Shown: positions 21,533 through 30,732, counted from the stretch's first letter. The stretch: DNA of 64,000 nt from Alsobacter soli (GCF_003004785.1 NZ_PVZS01000001.1:186001-250000); one strand, 5' to 3'. Notes: a model not told the origin generated them from the letters alone. Made by a program: numbers and translations.

Positions 21533-21982
21533 ATGGCGACAGAATCTGCTGACATCCTCGTCCAGCGCGCCCAGGACGCCGCCCGCGTCGCGCGCGCGGC
21601 CGCCGAGGCCGCCCAGGCCTACGCCGACCAGGTGGCGACCGCCGCGGGCGCCGCCGCCCACGCGGCGAGCGGCGGGGCGCTCGACCCCTTCGTGTTCCGC
21701 CTGGCGGTTTTCGTGCTGGCGATCTTCGTGGGCTACTACGTGGTGTGGTCGGTGACCCCGGCGCTCCACACGCCCCTGATGTCCGTCACCAACGCCATCT
21801 CGTCGGTGATCGTCGTGGGCGCCCTGCTCTCCATCGGGGTGAGCGCCGTCGGGGCCGTGGACAACGGCCCCACCTGGGCGCGCTTCTTCGGCTTCATCGC
21901 CCTCATCCTCGCCAGCGTGAACATCTTCGGCGGGTTCCTGGTCACCCAGCGCATGCTGGGAATGTACAAGAAGAAGGGCTGA
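21533..21982 (+). CDS. pntAB: NAD(P)+ transhydrogenase subunit alpha, part 2
   Basis: This 149-residue membrane part of the alpha subunit has an Ala-rich hydrophilic N-terminus (about 1-45), then three to four membrane segments (about 52-145). The conserved [16 protein letters not shown] motif is the PntA-family signature. It starts 12 bp after pntAA behind GGAGGATG, and pntB starts four bases after its stop. Confidence 0.95.
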   Translation: MATESADILVQRAQDAARVARAAAEAAQAYADQVATAAGAAAHAASGGALDPFVFRLAVFVLAIFVGYYVVWSVTPALHTPLMSVTNAISSVIVVGALLSIGVSAVGAVDNGPTWARFFGFIALILASVNIFGGFLVTQRMLGMYKKKG

Positions 21983-21986
21983 TCCG

Positions 21987-23390
21987 ATGAGCGCCAATCT
22001 CGCGGCCCTTCTCTACCTGGTCTCCGGCGTCCTGTTCATCCTGGCGCTGCGCGGCCTGTCTTCCCCGGCCTCCAGCCGCCAGGGCAACATCTTCGGCATG
22101 GTCGGCATGGCCATCGCCATGATCACCACGCTGACGCTGGCGCCCCCGGCCAGCCTGTCCGGCTGGCTGCTGGTCTTGCTCGGACTGGTGATCGGCGGCG
22201 GCGCAGGCGCGGTGGTCGCCCGCCGCATTCCCATGACGGCGATGCCGCAGCTGGTGGCCTTCTTCCACTCCCTGGTCGGCCTCGCGGCCGTGCTGGTCGC
22301 GGCCGGCGCGCTCTACGCGCCGCAGGCCTTCGGCATCGGCGTCCCCGGCGCCATCCACGGCGCCTCGCTGGTGGAGATGTCGCTCGGCGTCGCCATCGGC
22401 GCCATCACCTTCACAGGCTCGGTGATCGCGTTCCTGAAGCTCAACGGCAACATGGGCGGCAAGCCCATCCTGCTGCCGCAGCGGCACGTCATCAACGCGG
22501 GCCTTGCCATCCTGCTGGTCGTCCTGATCGCCCTCTTCGTGAAGACCGAGTCGATTGGCCTGTTCTGGCTCATCGCCCTCGTCAGCTTCGTGCTGGGCGG
22601 CCTCATCATCATCCCGATCGGCGGCGCCGACATGCCGGTCGTGGTGTCGATGCTGAACTCCTACTCGGGCTGGGCGGCCGCCGGCATCGGCTTCACCTTG
22701 GGCAACCTGGCGCTGATCATCACCGGCGCGCTGGTCGGCTCCTCGGGCGCGATCCTGTCCTACATCATGTGCAAGGGCATGAACCGCTCCTTCATCTCCG
22801 TCATCCTGGGCGGCTTCGGCGGCGAGACCGCCGCGGCCGCAGGCGGGACCAAGGAGACGCGCCCGGTGAAGCAGGGCTCGGCCGACGACGCCGCCTTCAT
22901 GATGAAGAACGCCAGCAAGGTCATCATCGTGCCGGGCTACGGCATGGCGGTGGCCCAGGCCCAGCACGCCCTGCGCGAGATGGCCGACAACCTCAAAAAG
23001 GAAGGCGTCGAGGTGAAGTACGCCATCCACCCCGTCGCGGGCCGCATGCCCGGCCACATGAACGTGCTCCTGGCCGAGGCCAACGTCCCCTACGACGAGG
23101 TGTTCGAGCTCGAGGACATCAACTCCGAGTTCGCCCAGGCCGACGTGGCTTTCGTGATCGGGGCCAACGACGTCACCAACCCTGCCGCCAAGACGGACCT
23201 GGCCTCGCCGATCTACGGCATGCCGATCCTGGACGTGGAGAAGGCCAAGACCGTCCTCTTCATCAAGCGCGGCATGGGCTCCGGCTACGCCGGCGTTGAG
23301 AACGAGCTGTTCTTCAAGGACAACACCCTGATGCTCTTCGGCGACGCCAAGAAGATGGTCGAAGAAATCAACAAGGCCATGGCGCACTGA
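21987..23390 (+). CDS. pntB: NAD(P)+ transhydrogenase subunit beta
   Basis: PntB provides the proton channel and the NADPH-binding domain III. The 467 residues contain about nine membrane segments (1-270) followed by the soluble domain from about 295, with VPGYGMAVAQAQH, HPVAGRMPGHMNVLLAEA and VIGANDVTNPAA, the family's NADP-site signatures. Last gene of the operon, closed by a strong terminator 57 bp downstream. Confidence 0.97.
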   Translation: MSANLAALLYLVSGVLFILALRGLSSPASSRQGNIFGMVGMAIAMITTLTLAPPASLSGWLLVLLGLVIGGGAGAVVARRIPMTAMPQLVAFFHSLVGLAAVLVAAGALYAPQAFGIGVPGAIHGASLVEMSLGVAIGAITFTGSVIAFLKLNGNMGGKPILLPQRHVINAGLAILLVVLIALFVKTESIGLFWLIALVSFVLGGLIIIPIGGADMPVVVSMLNSYSGWAAAGIGFTLGNLALIITGALVGSSGAILSYIMCKGMNRSFISVILGGFGGETAAAAGGTKETRPVKQGSADDAAFMMKNASKVIIVPGYGMAVAQAQHALREMADNLKKEGVEVKYAIHPVAGRMPGHMNVLLAEANVPYDEVFELEDINSEFAQADVAFVIGANDVTNPAAKTDLASPIYGMPILDVEKAKTVLFIKRGMGSGYAGVENELFFKDNTLMLFGDAKKMVEEINKAMAH

Positions 23391-23446
23391 TCGAAACCTG
23401 GAGACTCCCGGCGCCCCCGGGCATCTCCGGTCCGTTCTGACCAAAC

Positions 23447-23475
23447 AAAAAGGCCGGCTTCGAGCCGGCCTTTTT
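23447..23475. terminator. Bidirectional terminator between pntB and the TPR gene
   Basis: A 29-base palindrome: five As, eight pairs of stem (23452-23459 with 23463-23470), loop TCG, five Ts. It can end pntB on the plus strand and the convergent TPR lipoprotein gene on the minus strand. Confidence 0.93.
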
Positions 23476-23500
23476 CGTGACTGGGCTTTGAAGCGCGGGA

Positions 23501-24379
23501 TCAGAAGAACCCGCCGCCGCTCCGGCCGCCGACGCGGCTCAGGCCTTCCTTGGCGGCGGCGTTGCCCGGCTCCACCACCAGCGCTCGCTGGTAGGACTCG
23601 GTCGCCTTGGCCTTGTCGCCGAGCTTCTCGTAGGCGAGGCCGCGGCCTGCCCATGCGTCCGCGCTGCGGTTGTCGACGTTCAGCGCCGCGTTGAAGTCCT
23701 CGGCGGCCTGCTGGTACTTGCCGACCGCGATCAGGCTCACGCCGCGGGCCTGGTAGGGCGCGCCCGCGAAGGGGTCGCGGTCGATCGCCGCGTCGAAGTC
23801 GTTGATGGCCTGCTTGTGCTGGCCCTGGCGCTGGTAGATGAGGCCACGCGCGTGGTAGCCCTGCGCCGACTCGGGGCTGAGGCGGATGGCCTGCGACAGG
23901 TCCGCAAAGGCCTGGTCGAAGTTGTTCTGCGAGCGAAGCAGGTTGGCGCGGGCCAGGTACGCCGGGCCGTAGTTCGGGTTCGCCTGGATGGCGGCCGAGA
24001 AGTCGGCAAGCGCCGAATCGTTGCGGTTGGTCTGCCGGTACGCCAGGCCGCGATTGGTATAGGCCGGCGCGTAGCCCGGGTTGATCTGCAGCGCCTTGCT
24101 GAAGTCGCCGATCGCCTCCTGGAAGCGGCCGATCTTGGCGTAGGCCGCGCCGCGCGTGTTGTACGCGCTGGCGTCGTTCGGATTGCGTGAGATCACGTCC
24201 GTCAGGGAGGAGATGTTGGCGGCCTGGGCCCCCGACTTGTCTTCCTCGATCTCGGCGACGCCGGCCCCGGACATCCCGCGCCCGACCGTCTCACAACCCG
24301 CGACGGCGACCGCCAGGCACAGCACGGAAAGACGGGCGGCCTTGGTCAGCGAGACAGGGCGCGGCAGCGGAAGGCGCAT
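23501..24379 (-). CDS. TPR-repeat lipoprotein
   Basis: The 292 residues begin with a lipoprotein signal (AVAGC, Cys29) and continue with about six tetratricopeptide repeats (about 65-280), seen as repeated N-xGxAYxxxGxxxxAIxDFxxAI patterns. TPR domains are protein-binding scaffolds. The protein resembles NlpI-type lipoproteins, which adapt envelope hydrolases and proteases, but it is not clearly orthologous. I start at the ATG 24377-24379 because the lipobox then falls at a normal distance. An upstream in-frame ATG would add 61 residues that do not look like a signal. Confidence 0.87.
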   Translation of the reverse strand: MRLPLPRPVSLTKAARLSVLCLAVAVAGCETVGRGMSGAGVAEIEEDKSGAQAANISSLTDVISRNPNDASAYNTRGAAYAKIGRFQEAIGDFSKALQINPGYAPAYTNRGLAYRQTNRNDSALADFSAAIQANPNYGPAYLARANLLRSQNNFDQAFADLSQAIRLSPESAQGYHARGLIYQRQGQHKQAINDFDAAIDRDPFAGAPYQARGVSLIAVGKYQQAAEDFNAALNVDNRSADAWAGRGLAYEKLGDKAKATESYQRALVVEPGNAAAKEGLSRVGGRSGGGFF

Positions 24380-24550
24380 GACGGGACCTTTCAGTGTCCT
24401 TCGATGTGAATCGTCCCGCCGTCCTGGCGGGCGTGTCACGGATGGGGGCGAATTGGAGCGAGAAGGTGACGCACGGAGCTTAAGAATTCGCTCACTACGT
24501 GTGCGTGGCGCGAGTGCAACAGCCGCCCTACGGTCCTGCAGAACCAGCCC

Positions 24551-24594
24551 GTAAAACGCCACCGGCGCCCGACGACCTTTCGGTCGGGGCGCCG
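24551..24594 (-). terminator. Probable terminator of rpsU
   Basis: On the minus strand CGGCGCCC-CGACC pairs with GGTCG-GGGCGCCG (two-base bulge) around a GAAA loop. TTTT follows seven bases after the stem. Strong hairpin, imperfect T-tract. Confidence 0.5.
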
Positions 24595-24633
24595 TCGGAA
24601 CAACCCGTTCGCGGCTGGAGAGCCGCGCCGGCT

Positions 24634-24873
24634 TCAGCGGCCAGCGGCGACCTTCGGCTTGGGAGCCGGAAGCAGGCCTTCGCGCTGGGCGCGCTTGCGG
24701 GCCAGCTTGCGGGCGCGGCGAACGGCCTCGGCCTTTTCGCGGGCGCGCTTCTCGGAGGGCTTCTCGTAGTGCCCGCGGAGCTTCATCTCGCGGAAGATAC
24801 CCTCGCGCTGCATCTTCTTCTTCAGCGCCTTGAGAGCCTGGTCGACATTGTTGTCACGAACGAGAACCTGCAC
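24634..24873 (-). CDS. rpsU: 30S ribosomal protein S21
   Basis: S21 sits on the platform of the 30S subunit near the anti-Shine-Dalgarno. The 79 residues begin [27 protein letters not shown] and contain [17 protein letters not shown], then a basic tail with [18 protein letters not shown]; this extended tail is usual in Alphaproteobacteria. The start is a GTG at 24871-24873. Confidence 0.96.
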   Translation of the reverse strand: MQVLVRDNNVDQALKALKKKMQREGIFREMKLRGHYEKPSEKRAREKAEAVRRARKLARKRAQREGLLPAPKPKVAAGR

Positions 24874-25019
24874 GCGTCGTTTTCCCGTGTCTCGAAGAAA
24901 AGGAGTTCGGCTGGCGCGCAGGCGCCATCGCCGGGATGCGGTGGATTAACAGAATCACCCAAGCTTGTCCACGGCCCTGATGCTCGAATTTCGAGCTTTC
25001 ACCGGGTCTGGGGACAATC

Positions 25020-26096
25020 TCACTCAGGCGTGACCCGGTTGACGTGCCCCATCTTGCGGCCGGGACGCGCCTCCGCCTTGCCGTAGAGATGCAGGTGCGC
25101 CCCCGGCTCGACCAGGAACGCATGCCACTGGTCGGCCTCGTCGCCGATCAGGTTGTGCATGGTGACTGTTCCGCGCCGGCGCGCCGAACCGAGCGGCCAG
25201 CCGGCCACTGCGCGAACATGCTGCTCGAACTGCGACGTATCGGCCCCGTCCTGTGTCCAGTGCCCTGAATTGTGGACCCGCGGCGCAATCTCGTTGATCA
25301 GCACCCGCTCGCGCCCGTCGGCCTCGGCCACCACGAACATCTCCACGGCGAGCACGCCCACATAGTCGAGCTCGGTCGCGATGCGCGCGGCGTGCTCCAG
25401 CGCGGCGTGGCTCGCCTCGCCCTGCAAGGTCGCCGGCACGCGCGTCACGGCGAGGATGTGATGCCGATGCTCGTTCTCGCACACGTCGTAGGCCACGACG
25501 TCACCGTCCCTTCCACGTGCGGCGACCACCGAAACCTCGCGCAGGAAAGGGACGAACGATTCGAGGATCGAGGGCTGCTCGCCCACGGATTTCCAGGCCT
25601 CGGCGAGGTCCGTTTCGGGCCGGATGGCCGCCTGGCCCTTGCCGTCATAGCCAAAGCGGCGCGTCTTCAGCACCGCGGGCCGGCCCATCGCGGCCACTGC
25701 CGCCTCCAAGGATGCGAGGTCGTCCACGGCGCGGAAAGCTGGCGTCTCGAGGCCAATGTCGCGCAGAAACGTCTTCTCGGTCAGACGATCCTGCGTCACG
25801 GCCAGCGCTCGAGGGCCTGGCAGCACGGGCACGCGCTGCGCCAGGAAGTCGGCCGTCGCGGCCGGCACGTTCTCGAACTCGTAGGTGACGACGGACACCG
25901 CCGCCGCGAAGGCCGCGAGGGCCTGCTCGTCGTCATAGGCCGCCTGGGTCGCACCCGCCGAGACGTCAAAGGCCGGGTTGTCGCCGGCAGGCGCGTAGAT
26001 GTGGCACTTCAGGCCAAGCGGCGCGGCCGCGAGGGCCATCATGCGGGCGAGTTGCCCGCCGCCCAGGATGCCGATGGTCTGGCCGGGATGCAGCAT
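25020..26096 (-). CDS. purK: N5-carboxyaminoimidazole ribonucleotide synthase
   Basis: PurK uses ATP and bicarbonate to carboxylate AIR in purine synthesis. The 358 residues show an ATP-grasp protein: IGILGGGQLARMMA (8-21), KTRRFGYDGKGQ (about 143-154), the metal-binding LINEIAPRVHNSGHWT (about 265-280). It starts one base after the purE stop (TGA-C-ATG), so the two are translationally coupled. Confidence 0.97.
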   Translation of the reverse strand: MLHPGQTIGILGGGQLARMMALAAAPLGLKCHIYAPAGDNPAFDVSAGATQAAYDDEQALAAFAAAVSVVTYEFENVPAATADFLAQRVPVLPGPRALAVTQDRLTEKTFLRDIGLETPAFRAVDDLASLEAAVAAMGRPAVLKTRRFGYDGKGQAAIRPETDLAEAWKSVGEQPSILESFVPFLREVSVVAARGRDGDVVAYDVCENEHRHHILAVTRVPATLQGEASHAALEHAARIATELDYVGVLAVEMFVVAEADGRERVLINEIAPRVHNSGHWTQDGADTSQFEQHVRAVAGWPLGSARRRGTVTMHNLIGDEADQWHAFLVEPGAHLHLYGKAEARPGRKMGHVNRVTPE

Positions 26097-26097
26097 G

Positions 26098-26592
26098 TCA
26101 GGCCTCGTCCGAAGGGCGCTCGGCGACCGACGCCGTCTGCCTTTCGCGATACGCCTCCAGGCGCGCCGCCAGCGCGGGATCGTTCAGCCCGAGCACGGCG
26201 GCGGCGAGCAGGGCCGCGTTCACCGCTCCGGCCCGGCCGATCGCGAGCGTGCCCACCGGGATGCCGGCCGGCATCTGCACGATCGAGAGCAGGCTGTCTT
26301 GTCCGGACAGCGCCTTGGATTCCACCGGCACCCCGAACACGGGCAAGCTCGTCAGCGCCGCGGTCATGCCGGGCAGGTGCGCAGCCCCGCCGGCGCCGGC
26401 GATGATCACCTGGTACCCGGCGTCCCGCGCTCCCTTGGCGAAGGCGTAGAGCCGATCGGGGGTGCGATGCGCCGACACGATGAGCGCCTCGTAGGCCACG
26501 TCCAGGGACTCCAGGGCCTCGGCCGCGTGCCGCATCGTGGCCCAGTCGGACTGACTGCCCATGATGATGGCGACAGGTGTAGGCCCCTTCAT
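26098..26592 (-). CDS. purE: N5-carboxyaminoimidazole ribonucleotide mutase
   Basis: PurE moves the carboxyl group of N5-CAIR to give CAIR, the step after PurK. The 164 residues carry the class I motifs [11 protein letters not shown] (10-20), SAHRTPDRL (about 39-47) and [12 protein letters not shown] (about 66-77). First gene of the purEK pair; the gap to the divergent diguanylate cyclase is only 69 bp. Confidence 0.97.
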   Translation of the reverse strand: MKGPTPVAIIMGSQSDWATMRHAAEALESLDVAYEALIVSAHRTPDRLYAFAKGARDAGYQVIIAGAGGAAHLPGMTAALTSLPVFGVPVESKALSGQDSLLSIVQMPAGIPVGTLAIGRAGAVNAALLAAAVLGLNDPALAARLEAYRERQTASVAERPSDEA

Positions 26593-26611
26593 TGTCAGTC
26601 TCCTGCCGATC

Positions 26612-26626
26612 TTAAGCGGCCTTCAA
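26612..26626. promoter_or_regulatory. CtrA-box-like site between purE and a diguanylate cyclase
   Basis: TTAA, seven bases, TCAA: one mismatch to TTAA-N7-TTAA. It lies 35 bp before the diguanylate cyclase start and 19 bp before purE. Binding is unproven. Confidence 0.25.
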
Positions 26627-26661
26627 GAAAAAGAGCGGCGGAGTATAGAGGCGCGCCCCCC

Positions 26662-27276
26662 ATGCGCAAGCTGAGCAGGACCGTCCGTTTGAAGCAGGCC
26701 CCCTCCCCCGCCCAGGACGTCGCCCCCTCCCCCGAGGCCCGGCGCATCGCCGAACTGACCCGCGAACTCGCCGCCGCCCAGGCGCGCGTCCGCGAACTCG
26801 AGGAGCTCGCCCACGTCGACGAACTGACCGGCGCCCTGAATCGCCGCGGCTTCCTGCGCGAGCTCCGGCGCGCGCTGTCCTACACCGAGCGGTATGGCGT
26901 TCCCGTATCCCTGGCGCTTCTGGACCTGGACGGGTTCAAGGCGGTCAACGACCTGTGGGGTCATCCGGCTGGGGACGCAGTTCTGGCGCACACGGCCCAG
27001 GCGCTTTCGAGCAGGTTGCGCGCCTCCGATATCGTTGGGCGACTCGGCGGGGACGAGTTCGCGATCCTTCTCTGGCACGCTCCCGGGGAGGTGGCCGCCG
27101 ACAAGGCCGCGGCGCTGTCCAGGACTCTCTCGGCGGACCCGATCCGCTGGGCGGGACACGAGATCAGCATACGAGCGTCATTCGGGGTGCAGCAACTCGA
27201 GGCCGGCCAGAGCGTCGAAGACGCGCTCCAAGGGGCCGATCGCCGGCTTTACGCCGCCAAGGCCGCCGCCCGCTGA
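26662..27276 (+). CDS. GGDEF-domain diguanylate cyclase
   Basis: The enzyme makes cyclic di-GMP from GTP. The 204 residues have a short coiled-coil (about 25-52), then one GGDEF domain: DELTGALNRRGF (53-64), LLDLDGFKAVND (86-97) and an intact GGDEF at 129-133. RASD at 120-123 is the product-inhibition I-site (RxxD five residues before). No membrane or sensor domain, so the protein is cytosolic and its input is unknown. I chose the ATG at 26662; a longer frame runs antisense through purE and purK. Confidence 0.92.
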   Translation: MRKLSRTVRLKQAPSPAQDVAPSPEARRIAELTRELAAAQARVRELEELAHVDELTGALNRRGFLRELRRALSYTERYGVPVSLALLDLDGFKAVNDLWGHPAGDAVLAHTAQALSSRLRASDIVGRLGGDEFAILLWHAPGEVAADKAAALSRTLSADPIRWAGHEISIRASFGVQQLEAGQSVEDALQGADRRLYAAKAAAR

Positions 27277-27279
27277 CAG

Positions 27280-27498
27280 TCAGGCGATGATGTCGGGCGT
27301 GATCTGGTCGGAAAGCTGGATGATCTTGTCCTTCAGCGCCAGCTTGCGCTTCTTGAGGCGCTGGATCTGGAGCTGATCCGCCGCCGTCATGCCTTCCAGG
27401 GCGAAGATCGCGGCGTCCAGGTCGCGATGCTCGCTCTGCAGGCGGGCCAGTTCCGCGGCCAGTTGGCTCTCGGTGAACTCGGTGCTGTCGTTGATCAT
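27280..27498 (-). CDS. DUF465/YdcH family small protein (copy 1)
   Basis: A 72-residue all-helical protein with the family patterns EHRDLDAAIFALE and LKKRKLALKDKI, probably a short coiled-coil hairpin. Function unknown. I start at the ATG 27496-27498 (MINDSTEFT), not at the frame's upstream ATG. It converges on the diguanylate cyclase gene with three bases between them and is divergent from the second DUF465 gene. Confidence 0.87.
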   Translation of the reverse strand: MINDSTEFTESQLAAELARLQSEHRDLDAAIFALEGMTAADQLQIQRLKKRKLALKDKIIQLSDQITPDIIA

Positions 27499-27764
27499 GT
27501 TCACTGGCTGACGCCCGCTTGGCCCGCCCAGGCGGGACCTCACCACTATGCCAGACCGTACGCTTCGGGCAAGCCGCCGTTTGCGGCCAAGCTGACGCTT
27601 GGATAACGTCGCTGGTGTTGGCGCGGCGCTCCCGCTTGCAGGAGAAATCCGCCCTCCCTACCTGATGGTATGAGGCCCCGGTCGACGCGCTCTTTGCGAA
27701 TCCGTCTCCCCCGAGGCCTCGTCCTGTGTCAGACTGATGACGTTCAAAACATGGGAGGTATCGA

Positions 27765-27950
27765 ATGGCTTTGCAGTCCCATCTGGCGGAGCTTGAGCGC
27801 CGCCATCAGGCCATCGATAAGGAGATCGAGCGGGAAATGGGCGCCCCTGGCGTCGATGACCTCAAACTCGCGGAGTTGAAGCGCAAGAAATTGCAGCTCA
27901 AGGATCAGATCGAGCGGCTGCGTACGGCCGCGAAGCCGACCATTCATTAA
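27765..27950 (+). CDS. DUF465/YdcH family small protein (copy 2)
   Basis: A 61-residue helical protein: LAELERRHQAIDKEIEREM and LKLAELKRKKLQLKDQIERL. It shares the LKRKKLxLKDxI core with copy 1 but little else. GGGAGG lies eight bases before the ATG. A clear terminator follows, so it is a single-gene transcript. Function unknown. Confidence 0.88.
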   Translation: MALQSHLAELERRHQAIDKEIEREMGAPGVDDLKLAELKRKKLQLKDQIERLRTAAKPTIH

Positions 27951-27987
27951 AGTCGGACTGGCGCTTCACAGCGCTTAGCGTGGGTTC

Positions 27988-28022
27988 ACCGCCGCAAGCC
28001 CGTTAGCTGCGGCGGTTTTATT
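27988..28022 (+). terminator. Rho-independent terminator after DUF465 copy 2
   Basis: ACCGCCGCA (27988-27996) pairs with TGCGGCGGT (28008-28016), followed by TTTATTTT. Confidence 0.9.
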
Positions 28023-28082
28023 TTGCCCGAATAATGGCCGGTAGGAACGGACCGCTTGGCCCGCCTCCAGCCAAACCGGCCG

Positions 28083-29711
28083 TCAAACCTCCCGGGCCAT
28101 CTCCCGAAGCCGGAACTTCTGGATCTTGCCTGTGGAGGTCTTGGGCAACTCCGTGAACACGATGTGTCGCGGACACTTGTAGCCGGCCAGGTGCTGCCTG
28201 CACCAGGCAAGCAGTTCCTCCACCGTCGCCTCGCGCCCGGGCTTGATCTCCACGAAGGCGCAGGGCGTCTCGCCCCACTTCTCGTCCGGCTTCGCCACCA
28301 CCGCCGCCGCCTGCACCGCCGGATGCTTGAACAGGGCGTCCTCGACCTCGATGGACGAGATGTTCTCGCCGCCCGAGATGATGATGTCCTTGGAGCGGTC
28401 CTTCAGCTGGATATAGCCGTCGGGGTGCTTCACCCCGAGGTCGCCCGAGTGGAACCAGCCGCCTGCGAAAGCCTCGTCCGAGGCCTTGCGGTTCTTGAGA
28501 TAGCCCTTCATCACCACGTTGCCGCGGAACATGACCTCGCCGATCACCTCCCCGGTGTCCGGGACGCTTTCCATCGTGCCCGGGTCCTTCACGTCGAGCG
28601 CTTCGAGCGCCAGGTAGCGCACGCCCTGCCGGGCCTTGCGGGCCGCCTGCGCGGGCCCATCGAGGTCGTTCCACTCGGCGTGCCAGTCGTTGACCACCGC
28701 CGGCCCGTAGGTCTCGGTGAGCCCGTACAGGTGCGTCACGTTGAACCCGGCCTCACGCATGCCCGCCAGAACCGCCTCGGGCGGCGGGGCGGCCGCGGTG
28801 AAGAACTCCACGGTGTGCGGCAGGGGTCTCTTCTCCGCCTCCGGCGCGTTCAGCAGCGTCGACATCACGATGGGAGCGCCGCACAGGTGCGTCACCTTGT
28901 GATCCGCGATGGCGTCGTACATGGCCTTGGCGCGCACGTAGCGGAGGCAGACATGGGTGCCCACCGCCGCCGAGATCGACCATGGGAAGCACCAGCCGTT
29001 GCAGTGGAACATGGGCAGGGTCCACAGGTAGACCGGGTGCTTGCCCATGTTGCAGGTGAGCACGTTGCCCTGCGCCAGCAAGGCCGCGCCGCGGTGGTGG
29101 TAGACGACGCCCTTCGGGTTGCCGGTGGTGCCGGACGTGTAGTTGAGCGAGATGGCGTCCCACTCGTCGCCGGGGCTCTGGCGCTCGTAGGTTGCGTCCC
29201 CCTCCGCCAGGAACGCCTCGTAGTCCAGTGAGCCGAGCCGGTCGCCGGGACCCGTGTATTCCGGATCGTCGTAGTCGATCACCAGCGGCCTCACCGCGCA
29301 CTGCTCCAGCGCCGGCTTCATCACCTTGGCGTATTCACGGTCAACGATCAGCACCTTGGCTTCGCCATGGTCGAGCGAAAACGCGATGATCGGCGGGTCC
29401 AGGCGCGTGTTGAGCGTGTTGAGCACGGCGCCCGTCATCGGCACGCCGTAGTGGCACTCCAGCATGGCGGGCGTATTGGCGAGCATCACCGCCACGGTGT
29501 CCCCACGCCCGATGCCGCGCTTGGCCAGCGCCGAGGCGAGCCGCCTGGAGCGCTCGTGGAACTCCCGATAGGTCCGCCGCATGGGGCCATGGATGATCGC
29601 GACGTGCTCCGGATAGACCAGCGCGGCGCGCTCCAGGAACGACAGCGGCGTGAGGGGCTGGAAGTTGGCCGGGTTCTTGTCGAGATCGATGTCGTAGATG
29701 TTGGACGCCAC
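28083..29711 (-). CDS. AMP-forming acyl-CoA synthetase (FadD/DmdB-like)
   Basis: The enzyme activates a carboxylic acid to its CoA thioester through an acyl-adenylate. The 542 residues show the P-loop YTSGTTGNPKGVV, the LYGLTETYGP motif, GEVMFRGNVVMKGY, the GWFHSGDLG hinge region and the catalytic lysine in PKTSTGKIQKF near the C-terminus. I start at the GTG 29709-29711, preceded by AGGGAGAGGG. Close relatives act on medium-chain or methylmercaptopropionate substrates, and sequence alone does not decide. It is 86 bp downstream of the co-directional TSUP gene. Confidence 0.88.
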   Translation of the reverse strand: MASNIYDIDLDKNPANFQPLTPLSFLERAALVYPEHVAIIHGPMRRTYREFHERSRRLASALAKRGIGRGDTVAVMLANTPAMLECHYGVPMTGAVLNTLNTRLDPPIIAFSLDHGEAKVLIVDREYAKVMKPALEQCAVRPLVIDYDDPEYTGPGDRLGSLDYEAFLAEGDATYERQSPGDEWDAISLNYTSGTTGNPKGVVYHHRGAALLAQGNVLTCNMGKHPVYLWTLPMFHCNGWCFPWSISAAVGTHVCLRYVRAKAMYDAIADHKVTHLCGAPIVMSTLLNAPEAEKRPLPHTVEFFTAAAPPPEAVLAGMREAGFNVTHLYGLTETYGPAVVNDWHAEWNDLDGPAQAARKARQGVRYLALEALDVKDPGTMESVPDTGEVIGEVMFRGNVVMKGYLKNRKASDEAFAGGWFHSGDLGVKHPDGYIQLKDRSKDIIISGGENISSIEVEDALFKHPAVQAAAVVAKPDEKWGETPCAFVEIKPGREATVEELLAWCRQHLAGYKCPRHIVFTELPKTSTGKIQKFRLREMAREV

Positions 29712-29797
29712 GGCTGCCCTCTCCCTGGGGTATAGAGGCGGGAGCCTAGCCGCGGCCCGTGCGGCACACAATCAATCGATTGTCGAGGTGCTGGGGC

Positions 29798-30556
29798 CTA
29801 GATCAGGTCGCGGATCCCGTCCCAGATCAGCTTGACGCCGACCACGAAGCTCAACGCGTAGATGAGCGTGAAGAAGCGCCGGGCGTCCAGGCGTCGCACC
29901 ATCCAGACGCCGAGGAAAGTGGACGCGATCGCGATGGGGAAGAACAGCGCCGAGGCCTTCAGGTTCTCGGAGGAGAACTGGCCCAGCGCCACATAGGGAA
30001 AGACCTTCACCAAGTTCACGGCCGCGAAGAACATGGTGCTGGTGCCCGCATAGAGCTGCGGCGAGAGCCGCTGCGGCAGCACGTGAACCTGGAAAGGCGG
30101 CCCGCCCGCATGGGCGACGAAGCTGGTGTAGCCCGAAACCGCGCCCCAGAACACGCCGGCGCCTGTCGACCCCCGGGTTCGCTCGCCCTCAGCCATCACG
30201 TTGCGCCGGCCCCAATACATCAGCACGAAGCCGACCGAGATCAGGCCGACTCCCACCCGCACCGCCGCCTCCGGCACCTGCGCGGCTAGAAACCAGCCGA
30301 CCGCGATGCCGACCAGGGCCCCGGGCAACATGATCAGGAGGATCTTGCGGTCGAAGTCGCGCCGGTAGGCCCAGACGCTCACGGCGTCCTGCACGATCAG
30401 GATCGGCAGCATGATGGCCGCGGCCGTCACGGGCGAGATGGCCAGCGCGAGCATGGGCATGCTGATAAGGCCGAGCCCCGAGAAGCCGCCCTTGGACATG
30501 CCCATGAGCACCACGGCCGGGACCGCCAGGGCGAAGAAGAGGGTGCTGTCGAGCAT
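29798..30556 (-). CDS. TSUP-family (TauE/SafE) membrane permease
   Basis: These permeases export sulfite, sulfoacetate or related organosulfur anions. The 252 residues form about eight membrane segments in two halves, with the family motif MGMSKGGFSGLGL at 18-30 and its second-half echo SGYTSFVAHAGGPPFQ. No sulfur gene is adjacent, so the substrate is open. Divergent from prpE across 199 bp. Confidence 0.9.
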   Translation of the reverse strand: MLDSTLFFALAVPAVVLMGMSKGGFSGLGLISMPMLALAISPVTAAAIMLPILIVQDAVSVWAYRRDFDRKILLIMLPGALVGIAVGWFLAAQVPEAAVRVGVGLISVGFVLMYWGRRNVMAEGERTRGSTGAGVFWGAVSGYTSFVAHAGGPPFQVHVLPQRLSPQLYAGTSTMFFAAVNLVKVFPYVALGQFSSENLKASALFFPIAIASTFLGVWMVRRLDARRFFTLIYALSFVVGVKLIWDGIRDLI

Positions 30557-30679
30557 GGCGGGGGATCACGCAGGCGGGACCGTACGGGTCGCAAATTCAT
30601 GGCCGGCGCACAAGCGCTCGCCACGCAGGGCGGGCAGTCGCAGGAAGGAGGCGTGGCTCCGGTCTCAACCTTTCGGTTA

Positions 30680-30732
30680 CCCTCGACTTCAGTCGTCTTG
30701 TTCCGCCGCCGTGCCTGCGTATCAGTCGAGGG
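30680..30732. promoter_or_regulatory. Inverted repeat upstream of prpE
   Basis: CCCTCGACT (30680-30688) and AGTCGAGGG (30724-30732) are perfect inverted arms separated by 35 bp, ending 23 bp before the prpE start. They could form a leader hairpin or serve as an operator. Confidence 0.4.
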
